From assembly GCA_016840825.1 (NCBI GenBank), contig JAEORN010000304.1, positions 1 to 12,701 of the forward strand: a stretch of 12,701 bases of DNA. Direction: 5' to 3'. The notes under the pieces are model-generated. The model was not told the origin of the DNA and did no database searches. It worked only from the letters and a program-made list of their open reading frames with translations. This DNA is from Candidatus Thorarchaeota archaeon (GTDB lineage Archaea; Asgardarchaeota; Thorarchaeia; Thorarchaeales; Thorarchaeaceae). Below, in pieces: positions 5,750-12,701 of the stretch. A program made the translations under genes and the position numbers. How positions within the stretch are numbered: the stretch's first letter is position 1; each line of letters starts with the position of its first letter.

Positions 5750-6778
5750 CTACTCAAAGTTCCTTCCTGTTAGGACTGCAACGAAGGTGCCCTTAATTGT
5801 TACAAAGTTGTCTGCTAGGTCAGATATTACCGCAAGTGTGCTCGCTGATGCAGGGAGAACATACAGTCCTTCTTCTTGTCGAAGAACCTTCGCGAACTCC
5901 ATCATCTTGGACTCAGAAGCGTAGTCCGCAAAGCCATTCGATTCGTATAAGGCATCTAAAGCTTCCTGACCATCATATGAATGCCAGTTGGTCAAAGGTT
6001 CATTGAATTTGGTTTCCTTGATCTCATCTCTCCCGAGATCTACAATCTTCCTACTTTTCACCTTCCAAGATTTCACAATTGGATTTCCACGTCTAGTACT
6101 GGTAGCAACCATCTTTGGGATATGAGGTATCTTTCCGGATTCAAGTAACCGTTTGAATCCTATGTGAATGCCTGCGATTGTAGTACCGTTTCCAACAGGG
6201 CAGAACACATAATCTGGAGCTTTTCTAATATCCCGATATATCTCGTTTGCAATCTCACCATAGGCATCAAGGGATATTGATTTCACAGAATCACTACCCG
6301 GGTTTGCATCGAACCAGCCATTCTCTTTTGCCTCTTGTATTGACAGTTCGACCAGATCCTCATACTGTCCAGGATGGAAATGCATTATTGCCTCAGCTTC
6401 ATGCATACGCTTCATCCTGTCCTTAGGAACGTGATATCCCTTCGGAATGTAGATATGAGCTGGAATCTCATAGAGCCTCGCAGCCCAGGCAAGGGCTGTG
6501 CCAAAGTTGCCACATGAGGCAGAAGTGACTGCAGTAGCTCCGATATGTTTTGCGTGATCCATAATAGCAAGAGCTATCCTATCCTTTTGGGTGCCTGTGG
6601 GGTTTCCTCCTTCGAATTTTAGATATAGCTTCTCACATCCTACTGCTCTCGCAACATTCCGTGATTCTATAAAAGTAGTCGACCCGAGGAACTCTCTCCA
6701 TTTTCGAGAGCCGTTCTTTTTGGCAGCACTGGCTTGCCCACTTTCGTTTTTGCCAGAATCCTTTGAGTCACCATTCAT
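5750..6778 (-). CDS. PLP-dependent threonine synthase-like enzyme (fold type II)
   Basis: This 342-residue enzyme has a Lys/Ser/Gly-rich N-terminal stretch of about 25 residues. The fold-type-II PLP signature NPTGTQKDR at 59-67 contains the Schiff-base Lys65. The phosphate-contacting and substrate loops appear as SCGNFG at 88-93 and PVGNGTTIAG at 194-203. A late LPASAS matches the active-site Ser/Ala region of threonine synthase. Family members eliminate or replace a beta or gamma leaving group on an amino acid; threonine synthase uses O-phosphohomoserine. True threonine synthases usually read TGSFKDRG, and this protein has TGTQKDRI, so a related activity is possible. It is cytoplasmic. It is convergent with the GNAT gene, with one base between the stops, so it is not in that operon. 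The fold is confident; the exact reaction is not. Confidence 0.85.
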   Translation of the reverse strand: MNGDSKDSGKNESGQASAAKKNGSRKWREFLGSTTFIESRNVARAVGCEKLYLKFEGGNPTGTQKDRIALAIMDHAKHIGATAVTSASCGNFGTALAWAARLYEIPAHIYIPKGYHVPKDRMKRMHEAEAIMHFHPGQYEDLVELSIQEAKENGWFDANPGSDSVKSISLDAYGEIANEIYRDIRKAPDYVFCPVGNGTTIAGIHIGFKRLLESGKIPHIPKMVATSTRRGNPIVKSWKVKSRKIVDLGRDEIKETKFNEPLTNWHSYDGQEALDALYESNGFADYASESKMMEFAKVLRQEEGLYVLPASASTLAVISDLADNFVTIKGTFVAVLTGRNFE

Positions 6779-6813
6779 ATTAATTCGTGCCTTACATTAC
6801 TTCTACACAGTAG

Positions 6814-6821
6814 TATATTAA
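6814..6821 (-). promoter_or_regulatory. Candidate TATA box for the PLP enzyme gene
   Basis: On the minus strand this reads TTAATATA, in an AT-rich stretch 36-43 nt before the ATG at 6778. With a start site about 25 nt downstream, the leader would be near 12 nt, which suits the lack of a Shine-Dalgarno site. It is the only clear TATA-like element in the 67-nt gap. Confidence 0.5.
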
Positions 6822-6845
6822 CTAATTTCTGGCTCAATCACTTGC

Positions 6846-8099
6846 TCATAGCCTTTTTGCTCGAGCTGAGCATTCAGCAGCCTTCATTTCGTCCTTCAGG
6901 TCTCTGAATAGATCAGATGCAACCTGCCACGTGCGCTTTGCCTCTGTATATCGTTCGAGATTCTCTAGAATCATCGCTCTATAGTATAGATGTTGAGGAT
7001 TATCCGGTTCATTTGAAAATGCTTGGTCGAAATCCTCTAATGCTTCATTGAACCGTTTTAACGAATAGTAGACCAATCCTCTTTGATGTGCCACATTTGG
7101 ATCGTTTGCATCTAGAGCAAGTGCGGTGTTGAAATATTCAAGCGCAAGATCCTGCTCATCCATGAGCAATGATATCTGTCCATTCTTGACCCAGCTTTCA
7201 ACCCTCTCTGGATCTGCATGAATCGCTTTCTCATATGCATTCGCTGCTTGTTGATATGATCGCATATGTCTGTGTACATCGCCCTTTTTTATCCAAAGAC
7301 TTGGGTCATCAAATTTCACACTAACTGCCCTATCATAGAAGTAGACAGCACGGTCATAGTTTCTCAACAAGCTATAGAGATCACCGAGTAATGCTAATGC
7401 ATATGGGTGCTCTGGGTCGGCCTCCAAAGCCTTCTGTAAGGTTGCTTCGGCTTTTTCGTATTCCTTTTGTTCAATGAATATCTTCGCCATCTCTTGGTAG
7501 AGAGTAATGAAGGGTGTACCAACAGTTTGGGCTTTGCTCATCCATTGAAGAGCTCCTTGAAGATTCCCCTTCATCTTATGATACAAACCAATTCCCATGT
7601 ATGCTCGGCTATTTGTCCTGTCCTCTCTAATGGCCTTATCAAAGTCCTCTTTTCCTTCTTCCAATCTATTGAGTTCTATCTCACACAATCCTTTGAATGT
7701 GAGTGCTCTAGAATTCTCAGGTTCAATACCTATGGCTGTATCTAAGCACTTGATGGCATCACTGAACTCTCCCGCCATGTAGTACGCGATGCCCATATGT
7801 AGCCACGCTTCTACTCGCTCAGAGTCAAGTCCGAGGCTTTGTTCATATAGAAGTATAGACTGCCCATACGACCCCTCCTTTAAATGGAGATTCCCTATCC
7901 TATAGAGCAGCTCTGGCAATCGCTCATTACTCTTGATGGACTCCATTACTTTGCGCATCTCTTCCTCTAATTGTCCCAGCTTCCTTCTGTCTCTAGTCTG
8001 GATGGCAACAGGCCGAATCATCTCTGGCTCAATGACTTCCTCTACGCCTACGTACTCTAGCTGATTCATCAACGAGTCTAGTAGCTCTTCCCGTTCCAT
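6846..8099 (-). CDS. Cytoplasmic TPR-repeat protein (about ten repeats)
   Basis: This is a 417-residue soluble protein. Residues 1-58 are a charged, helical lead-in with no recognisable domain. From about residue 60 to 400 there are ten tandem 34-residue tetratricopeptide repeats, with the usual small residue at position 8, Gly/Ala at 20 and Pro/Asp at 32 (for example DPSLWIKKGDVHRHM, then YQQAANAYEKAIHADP). The fourth and fifth repeats are a little irregular. There is no signal peptide, membrane segment or catalytic domain, so it is a helical scaffold binding peptides or proteins. It is the next gene downstream of the giant surface protein on the same strand, 111 nt away. The cytoplasmic tail of that protein is a possible partner, but this is only adjacency. 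The start lacks a nearby strong Shine-Dalgarno site; GAGGGG lies about 28 nt upstream. Confidence 0.9.
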   Translation of the reverse strand: MEREELLDSLMNQLEYVGVEEVIEPEMIRPVAIQTRDRRKLGQLEEEMRKVMESIKSNERLPELLYRIGNLHLKEGSYGQSILLYEQSLGLDSERVEAWLHMGIAYYMAGEFSDAIKCLDTAIGIEPENSRALTFKGLCEIELNRLEEGKEDFDKAIREDRTNSRAYMGIGLYHKMKGNLQGALQWMSKAQTVGTPFITLYQEMAKIFIEQKEYEKAEATLQKALEADPEHPYALALLGDLYSLLRNYDRAVYFYDRAVSVKFDDPSLWIKKGDVHRHMRSYQQAANAYEKAIHADPERVESWVKNGQISLLMDEQDLALEYFNTALALDANDPNVAHQRGLVYYSLKRFNEALEDFDQAFSNEPDNPQHLYYRAMILENLERYTEAKRTWQVASDLFRDLKDEMKAAECSARAKRL

Positions 8100-8182
8100 G
8101 TGACGCGCTTTCCTGGAAGTTCCCCTCAGTGCGAACCTGCGAATACTTTTACTAGATTCCCATTAAATCTTTGCTTTTTGGG

Positions 8183-8190
8183 TAAATATA
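8183..8190 (-). promoter_or_regulatory. Possible TATA element before the TPR gene
   Basis: On the minus strand this reads TATATTTA. It lies about 85-90 nt before the TPR start and would imply a leader of about 60 nt. It is a weak candidate; a second AT-rich patch (AAAGATTTAATG, 8163-8174) is an alternative. The TPR gene could also be transcribed by read-through from the surface-protein gene. Confidence 0.3.
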
Positions 8191-8193
8191 GCA

Positions 8194-8212
8194 AGATGGA
8201 ATGATTCCATCT
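8194..8212 (-). terminator. Palindrome at the stop codon of the giant surface protein
   Basis: A 19-nt inverted repeat, AGATGGAAT and ATTCCATCT around one central base, overlaps the TAG stop. It could fold as an 8-bp hairpin with a 3-nt loop. The following minus-strand sequence (TATATTTA) is only modestly T-rich. It may be a 3' stability element or a protein-binding site rather than a strict terminator. Confidence 0.35.
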
Positions 8213-11200
8213 ATGCTACTATCTTCACGGGCCGAAGGTTGACGACTCGATGCTCTCCTTCTATGCTATCGTACTCGAGCATCCCCACAAGCTCACCTTG
8301 TGCGCCTGGTTGAAGCTCGAAATCGAGCTGTACGATCGACAGAGTATCTGGTTCTACTGTACCAATCGTCTTTGTCTTGATAGCATCAGTAAGATCAGGA
8401 ATGCCAAGTATCACCATCACATTGGACATAGCATTCTTTGAGCCGTTCCTGATGACCACACCAAAGACGACCTTGCCTTCTCGGATCTTGTACTCTACTG
8501 CGATATCCATACCTGGCTCGAGTCCCTCACTAGCAGGTTCTGCTCGCGTCACGAACTCCATCGCCTTCCTACGGTCTCTGATACGCTTCACTCCAACTGC
8601 GGCGACAAAGGCCAGTGCTATCACTGGAATCAGCTGCCAGCCCCAATGGATGGTCGGCCCAAGGAAATCGTCAGGGTCAAGGATGAAGTCACCATCAGAG
8701 TCTGCTGAAAGGGGATTCGTTCCGTAGACGAAGATCTCATCGTAGTCTGACAATCCATCATGATCTGTATCCCAATAGGTCAAGTTGGTACCGTACGCAC
8801 GTTCCAGCGTATCATTGAGCATATCATTGTCAGAATCGATGCTTAGGGGATTGCTCTCATAGACCTCGATCTCATCGTAGTCATTGATTCCATCATTATC
8901 GGTGTCAGCGTCGATGGGCGAGGTGCCATAGATCCTCACCTCATCATAGTCTCCGACACGATCAAAGTCAGAATCATAATACCATGGATTTGAACCATAG
9001 GTGATGACCTCTTCGTAGTCGTTTAGCCCGTCTCCTTCGCTATCAGGATTGGTCGCATTCGTATTGAAGATACCAATCTCTTGCGAATCGCTTAGATCAT
9101 CTCCGTCTGTATCCTCAAGCAATGGGTCTGTTCCATAGGTCCAGTATTCCAATCCATCCTCAATGGAATCACCATCGGTATCTTCATCTAATGGATCAGT
9201 GCCTATATCGACCTCTATGCCATCGATCAGGTCATCATTGTCTGTATCCTCATCGTCAGGTCTGGTTCCGTATACCCTGAGTTCCTCTAGGTTTCCAAGT
9301 CCGTCGTTATCAGAGTCATAGACAGAGTCCAAGATACCTGTGTAGGTCATGTTAGTCGTCGGGTCAGTGAAAGTCAAGGTCACCTCTTCCCAGTCTGACA
9401 AGAGGTCACTGTCAGTGTCGTTTAGGAGCGGATCGCTCTTCCACTTGTTTATCTCGACGCCGTCCTTGAGCTTATCGTCATCTGAGTCAGAATCGAGCGG
9501 GTCTGTCCCATACTCATCCACTTCCTCGAAATCTGTTAGTTCATCGTTGTCTGTATCATCGTCTAATGGATCAGTATGATAGATATGGACTTCCTCATGA
9601 TTGGTTAGTCCATCGTCATCCTCATCATCATTATAGTCCGACTTGCCGTCATCGTCCGAATCCTTGTCCCTGGGATCTGTCTCTGTGAGGACACACTCCT
9701 CATAGTTCGTAAGAAGGTCCCTGTCCTCATCATCGTCACCATCATTGATAGAGTCGTTATCAGAATCAGCATCTCTGGGATCCGTCTTTGTCAGGAGGAT
9801 CTCATCCAGATTGCTCAATCCATCCTCATCAATGTCCCAATCCGCATCAGATACACCATTGCCCTGTGTGCTATAGGCAAGCGGATCGGTCAGTGTCTTA
9901 TTCACTTCCATGAAGTCGGTCAGATCGTCTCCATCAGTATCCTCTTCTCTTGGATCTGTCCCCAAGATCAGCTCCTGGTTATCTAGGAGACCGTCGTCAT
10001 CAGAATCATCCTTCAATGGGTCTGTATTATGAGTGTTCACTTCAGAACCATCACTCAATGTGTCGGAGTCTGTATCCCACTGAAGCGGATCAGTTTCGAA
10101 TACTGAAATCTCATCGTAATCTGAGAGACCATCATCATCCGTATCTGTATCATTCAACAGAGTGAAGTAGGTCCGTGCCTCCTCAGAGTCCTCTAGCCCA
10201 TCTCCATCCGAATCCCTATTGTTGGGGTCACTAGAGTAATAGAAGAGCTCATCCCAGTCATCTATGGTGTCGCCATCAGTATCTGCCTTATTCGGGTCAG
10301 TCCTTTCGCTGAGGACGAACAGCTCATAGTAATCGGATAGACGGTCACCATCAGTATCAATGAGTGTACAATTAGTTTCATAGACGTATATCTCATCGAA
10401 GTTGGATATTCCATCTCCATCCTCGTCATCAAGATCGTCAGGGATGGTGTCTCCATCGCTATCGACTTTGTTCGGGTCAGTGTGACTATTCCAGACTTCG
10501 TCATTGTCCGCAATGTTGTCGTCATCTGTGTCTTCGTCGAGAGGGTCTGTTTCGAAGATATTCACCTCGTCCCCATCAGTCAACGAATCAAAGTCACTAT
10601 CTGCATTCGCTGGGTCGGTCCCGTTCTCTAGTTCTTCCTTATCATTCAGTCCGTCATTGTCTTGGTCCGCTTGGGTCGGGTCGGTCTCATAGATCTTCCA
10701 TTCATCCCAATCTGATAGACCATCTCCATCGGTATCATTGTTGTTGAGGTCAGTTCCGAGCTCGAGCTCCTTCTTATCGTTGATATTGTCGCCATCACTA
10801 TCTGCAAGATTCGGGTCACTGCCATAGGTGTTTATCTCTGAGCCGTCCGAGAGCTGGTCACCATCGCTGTCCCAGAGGGTCGGAGAGGTCTCATAGACAT
10901 AGACCTCGTCATAGTCTCCTATACCATCTCCATCAGAATCGGTACCTGTTGGGTCAGTATGCCAGATCTCATCTTCCTCATAGTCAGTTAGACCATCATC
11001 ATCTGTATCCATATCTGTGGGTGAAGATCCTGCAGTGTATACCTCATAGCCATCTAAGAGGGTATCCCCATCAGTATCATTGACCGTAGCATCAGTATGC
11101 CATCCAAAGACTTCTAGACCATTTGAGAGACCATCATCATCAAAGTCCTCATCGTAATCGTTAGTTCCATCGTTATCAGTGTCTGTGTCATTTGCTAGGT

Positions 11201-12701
11201 AACCTAGGTCAAGAACCTCAAACCCATCGTAAAGTTGGTCACCATCAGAATCCTTCACAAGTGGATTACAGTTGTAGATGAATAGTTCCTCATAATCTGT
11301 TAATCTATCATCATCAGTATCATTCAGTAATGGATCAGTTCCATATGTATAGACCTCTGGACCATCGAATATCTCATCATCATCAGTGTCCGAATCTCCT
11401 GGTGATGTATCGTAGATATCAATCTCATCTCCATTCGAGATGCCATCATGGTCTGAGTCTAGGTCATAGTCAGAGGTTCCGTTGAAGTAAGTGCTCCACT
11501 CAGTCGGGTTCGTGAGAGTCACGTTATTCTCGATATAGTCATCCAGATTGTCGGAATCCGTGTCATTGAGAAGAGGTGACGTACCCAAGTCGTTGTACTC
11601 CTGACCGTCTAAAAGCAGGTCACCATCCGTATCCTCATCGAGTGGATCCGAACCGATGGTCATGACCTCTAAACCGTCTTCTATGCCATCACCATCTGTA
11701 TCTGCGACTGAGGGATCTGTCTCGTACTTGTCGACGATACCATCTCTGTCTAGGTCTTCACCATACTCACCTAGGTCCCATCGACCGTTATGATTGGTAT
11801 CATTGAATCCATCGAACAGGCCATCACCGTCTGTATCAAAATTGGTGGCGTTAAGACCTATGTCAATCTCAAGGCCGTCACGGAGCATATCGCCATCGGT
11901 GTCTCGTTTTGTAGGATCAGTATCATAGGTCCTGATCTCCTCGAGGTTTGTAAGACCGTCATTATCCTTGTCGTCAGCTCCATCCAGAATTCCATCATCA
12001 TCAGAGTCACTGTCTAATGGATTGGTCTTGACATCTAGAATCTCTTCTGAATCAGTGAGTTGGTCATTGTCAGAATCTGCATCGAGAGGATCCGTATAGA
12101 TATCAGGATCAAGGTCCACCCCAGTAAGTCCATTTGGATCGTTTATGCCGTCATAATTCATTTCTTCCAGATTGGTAAGGCCGTCATTATCAAGGTCTTC
12201 CTCCCAATCAAGGATACCATCGTCATCAGTGTCATTATAGGTTGGATCTGTCTGGGTCTCAAAGACTTCGAACCAGTTCGGGAGCAGGTCTCCATCCTCA
12301 TCATCAAAGTAATCTGAAACCCCCACGGCACCTCCTGAGTCCCATAGGGTTGGGTCAGTATAGGTAATGTACAATTCGATACCGTTGGATAGGTCATCAT
12401 TATCCAAATCCTCGTCATAGTCTGTAATCGAGTTATCATTGGAGTCCTCATCGTTGGGATCTGTACCGAGGATATTCACCTCGTCCCCATCTTTCACTCT
12501 ATCATCATCACTATCAGGGTCTCGAGGTAACGTATACGTCACATAGAGTTCCTCATAGTTGTTCAGACCGTCAAGGTCACTGTCCTCAAGGTCATCATTC
12601 GTTGAATCCCCATCTGTATCAGCGAGGATAGGTGAGGTCTTGGTCCAGTAGATCTCATCACCATTCGAGAGATTATCGCCATCAGTATCGAACTCGTAGT
12701 C
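8211..12701 (-). CDS. Giant thrombospondin-type-3-repeat surface protein with C-terminal anchor (N-terminus outside window)
   Basis: The frame stays open to the right edge, so at least 1,496 residues are visible and the start is missing; the GTG at 12542 is internal. Residues from the edge down to about 150 before the end form roughly 52 Asp-rich units of the type D-(T/S)-D-x-D-x-(L/I)-x-D-x-x-E, followed by a spacer usually ending Y-G-T-D-P. This is the thrombospondin type 3 calcium-binding consensus. The array is followed by a single hydrophobic helix (LIPVIALAFVAAVGV) and a stop-transfer KRIRDRRK. A predicted beta-rich domain of about 110 residues then lies in the cytoplasm. The protein should project from the cell as a long calcium-stiffened rod, serving as an adhesin, spacer or surface-layer component. 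Cysteines are very few. Only the start and any N-terminal functional head are unseen. The TPR gene follows 111 nt downstream. Confidence 0.9.
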   Translation of the reverse strand, partial: DYEFDTDGDNLSNGDEIYWTKTSPILADTDGDSTNDDLEDSDLDGLNNYEELYVTYTLPRDPDSDDDRVKDGDEVNILGTDPNDEDSNDNSITDYDEDLDNDDLSNGIELYITYTDPTLWDSGGAVGVSDYFDDEDGDLLPNWFEVFETQTDPTYNDTDDDGILDWEEDLDNDGLTNLEEMNYDGINDPNGLTGVDLDPDIYTDPLDADSDNDQLTDSEEILDVKTNPLDSDSDDDGILDGADDKDNDGLTNLEEIRTYDTDPTKRDTDGDMLRDGLEIDIGLNATNFDTDGDGLFDGFNDTNHNGRWDLGEYGEDLDRDGIVDKYETDPSVADTDGDGIEDGLEVMTIGSDPLDEDTDGDLLLDGQEYNDLGTSPLLNDTDSDNLDDYIENNVTLTNPTEWSTYFNGTSDYDLDSDHDGISNGDEIDIYDTSPGDSDTDDDEIFDGPEVYTYGTDPLLNDTDDDRLTDYEELFIYNCNPLVKDSDGDQLYDGFEVLDLGYLANDTDTDNDGTNDYDEDFDDDGLSNGLEVFGWHTDATVNDTDGDTLLDGYEVYTAGSSPTDMDTDDDGLTDYEEDEIWHTDPTGTDSDGDGIGDYDEVYVYETSPTLWDSDGDQLSDGSEINTYGSDPNLADSDGDNINDKKELELGTDLNNNDTDGDGLSDWDEWKIYETDPTQADQDNDGLNDKEELENGTDPANADSDFDSLTDGDEVNIFETDPLDEDTDDDNIADNDEVWNSHTDPNKVDSDGDTIPDDLDDEDGDGISNFDEIYVYETNCTLIDTDGDRLSDYYELFVLSERTDPNKADTDGDTIDDWDELFYYSSDPNNRDSDGDGLEDSEEARTYFTLLNDTDTDDDGLSDYDEISVFETDPLQWDTDSDTLSDGSEVNTHNTDPLKDDSDDDGLLDNQELILGTDPREEDTDGDDLTDFMEVNKTLTDPLAYSTQGNGVSDADWDIDEDGLSNLDEILLTKTDPRDADSDNDSINDGDDDEDRDLLTNYEECVLTETDPRDKDSDDDGKSDYNDDEDDDGLTNHEEVHIYHTDPLDDDTDNDELTDFEEVDEYGTDPLDSDSDDDKLKDGVEINKWKSDPLLNDTDSDLLSDWEEVTLTFTDPTTNMTYTGILDSVYDSDNDGLGNLEELRVYGTRPDDEDTDNDDLIDGIEVDIGTDPLDEDTDGDSIEDGLEYWTYGTDPLLEDTDGDDLSDSQEIGIFNTNATNPDSEGDGLNDYEEVITYGSNPWYYDSDFDRVGDYDEVRIYGTSPIDADTDNDGINDYDEIEVYESNPLSIDSDNDMLNDTLERAYGTNLTYWDTDHDGLSDYDEIFVYGTNPLSADSDGDFILDPDDFLGPTIHWGWQLIPVIALAFVAAVGVKRIRDRRKAMEFVTRAEPASEGLEPGMDIAVEYKIREGKVVFGVVIRNGSKNAMSNVMVILGIPDLTDAIKTKTIGTVEPDTLSIVQLDFELQPGAQGELVGMLEYDSIEGEHRVVNLRPVKIVA
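8214..8510 (-). other. C-terminal cytoplasmic beta-rich domain of the surface protein
   Basis: About 99 residues of alternating hydrophobic and polar segments starting at VEYKIREGKVVFGVVIRNGS, with a later NVMVILGIPD and ending near RPVKIVA. The pattern suggests an immunoglobulin-like beta sandwich of the kind seen in adaptin-ear or archaeal surface-protein tails. I do not recognise a specific family. Its place behind the stop-transfer sequence makes it intracellular. Confidence 0.55.
8589..8645 (-). other. Transmembrane segment of the giant surface protein
   Basis: The minus strand encodes WGWQLIPVIALAFVAAVGV, 19 hydrophobic residues, directly followed by six basic residues within KRIRDRRK. 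Charge distribution puts the repeat array outside and the C-terminal 115 residues inside. Confidence 0.85.
8664..12701 (-). repeat. Coding array of about 52 thrombospondin-type-3-like calcium-binding units
   Basis: I counted about 52 units by eye. Most are 23-25 residues: a calcium loop such as DTDGDGLSDYDE and a spacer such as VYVYETDP. A second type has two acidic loops about 12 residues apart (for example 11950-12010 and 9590-9660). A third type has a shortened, Gly-rich first loop. DNA codons differ between units, so the array is old and diverged rather than freshly expanded. Confidence 0.88.

Noticed and set aside
6591..6821. + strand ORF of 76 residues over the PLP enzyme's 5' end
   Set aside because: It is antisense to the conserved PLP-lysine region and crosses the candidate TATA element; no initiation signal or domain is seen.
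9349..9579. Ser-rich + strand ORF and other + strand ORFs inside 8250-12320
   Set aside because: They are antisense shadows of the Asp-rich repeat gene: GAT/GAC and TCA codons read backwards give Ser/Val/Ile-rich open frames. They have no initiation signals and no independent character.
12540..12542. GTG as the start of the giant surface protein
   Set aside because: The frame is open to the right edge and the 53 codons upstream encode further calcium-binding units, so the GTG is an internal Val.
8664..12701. Many short recurring strings (catcagtatc, catcatc) that could suggest CRISPR or satellite DNA
   Set aside because: They follow the codon pattern of one long open frame, vary at third positions and have no constant spacer length. 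They are coding repeats of a calcium-binding protein.

Overview
The window looks archaeal, at moderate GC. Some genes carry Shine-Dalgarno sites (GGAGGTGAT, AAGGTG, GAGG), while those at the head of transcription units lack a convincing one. Candidate TATA elements lie 35-45 nt before some starts. The proteins include an ArsR-like winged-helix regulator, cell-surface toastrack-like proteins and a giant Asp-rich calcium-binding surface protein. An Asgard-type (for example Thorarchaeia-like) archaeon would fit, but that placement is inference; there is no rRNA, tRNA or marker gene to settle it. No mobile elements, CRISPR arrays or RNA genes were seen, and there is no gene-free stretch longer than about 110 bases.

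Left part (1-2703, + strand): the end of a multi-pass membrane protein cut by the window edge, a winged-helix transcription regulator, and two tandem paralogous single-pass proteins of exactly 257 residues each with a toastrack/DUF4097-like ectodomain. The genes are tightly packed (a Shine-Dalgarno site inside the preceding gene's end, an ATGA overlap, a 20-nt gap). They look like one envelope-sensing or envelope-maintenance operon, ending in a GC hairpin followed by a T-rich tract.

Middle part (2718-5748, + strand): three genes that look co-transcribed. They encode a PP-loop ATPase resembling the UDP-MurNAc-L-Ala-L-Glu epimerase MurL, an ATP-grasp enzyme of the D-Ala-D-Ala ligase family, and a GNAT acyltransferase. 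Together they suggest making or modifying a small peptide, possibly one containing a D-amino acid, in an organism not expected to have murein. This is the most interesting part of the window. A convergent gene for a threonine-synthase-like PLP enzyme follows with 1 nt between the stop codons.

Right part (6779-12701, - strand): a cytoplasmic protein of about ten TPRs. Upstream of it on the same strand is a very large surface protein, at least 1,496 residues and continuing past the right edge. It has about 52 Asp-rich thrombospondin-type-3-like units, one transmembrane helix near the C-terminus and a cytoplasmic beta-rich tail of about 115 residues. The TPR protein could be its cytoplasmic partner, but only adjacency supports this.
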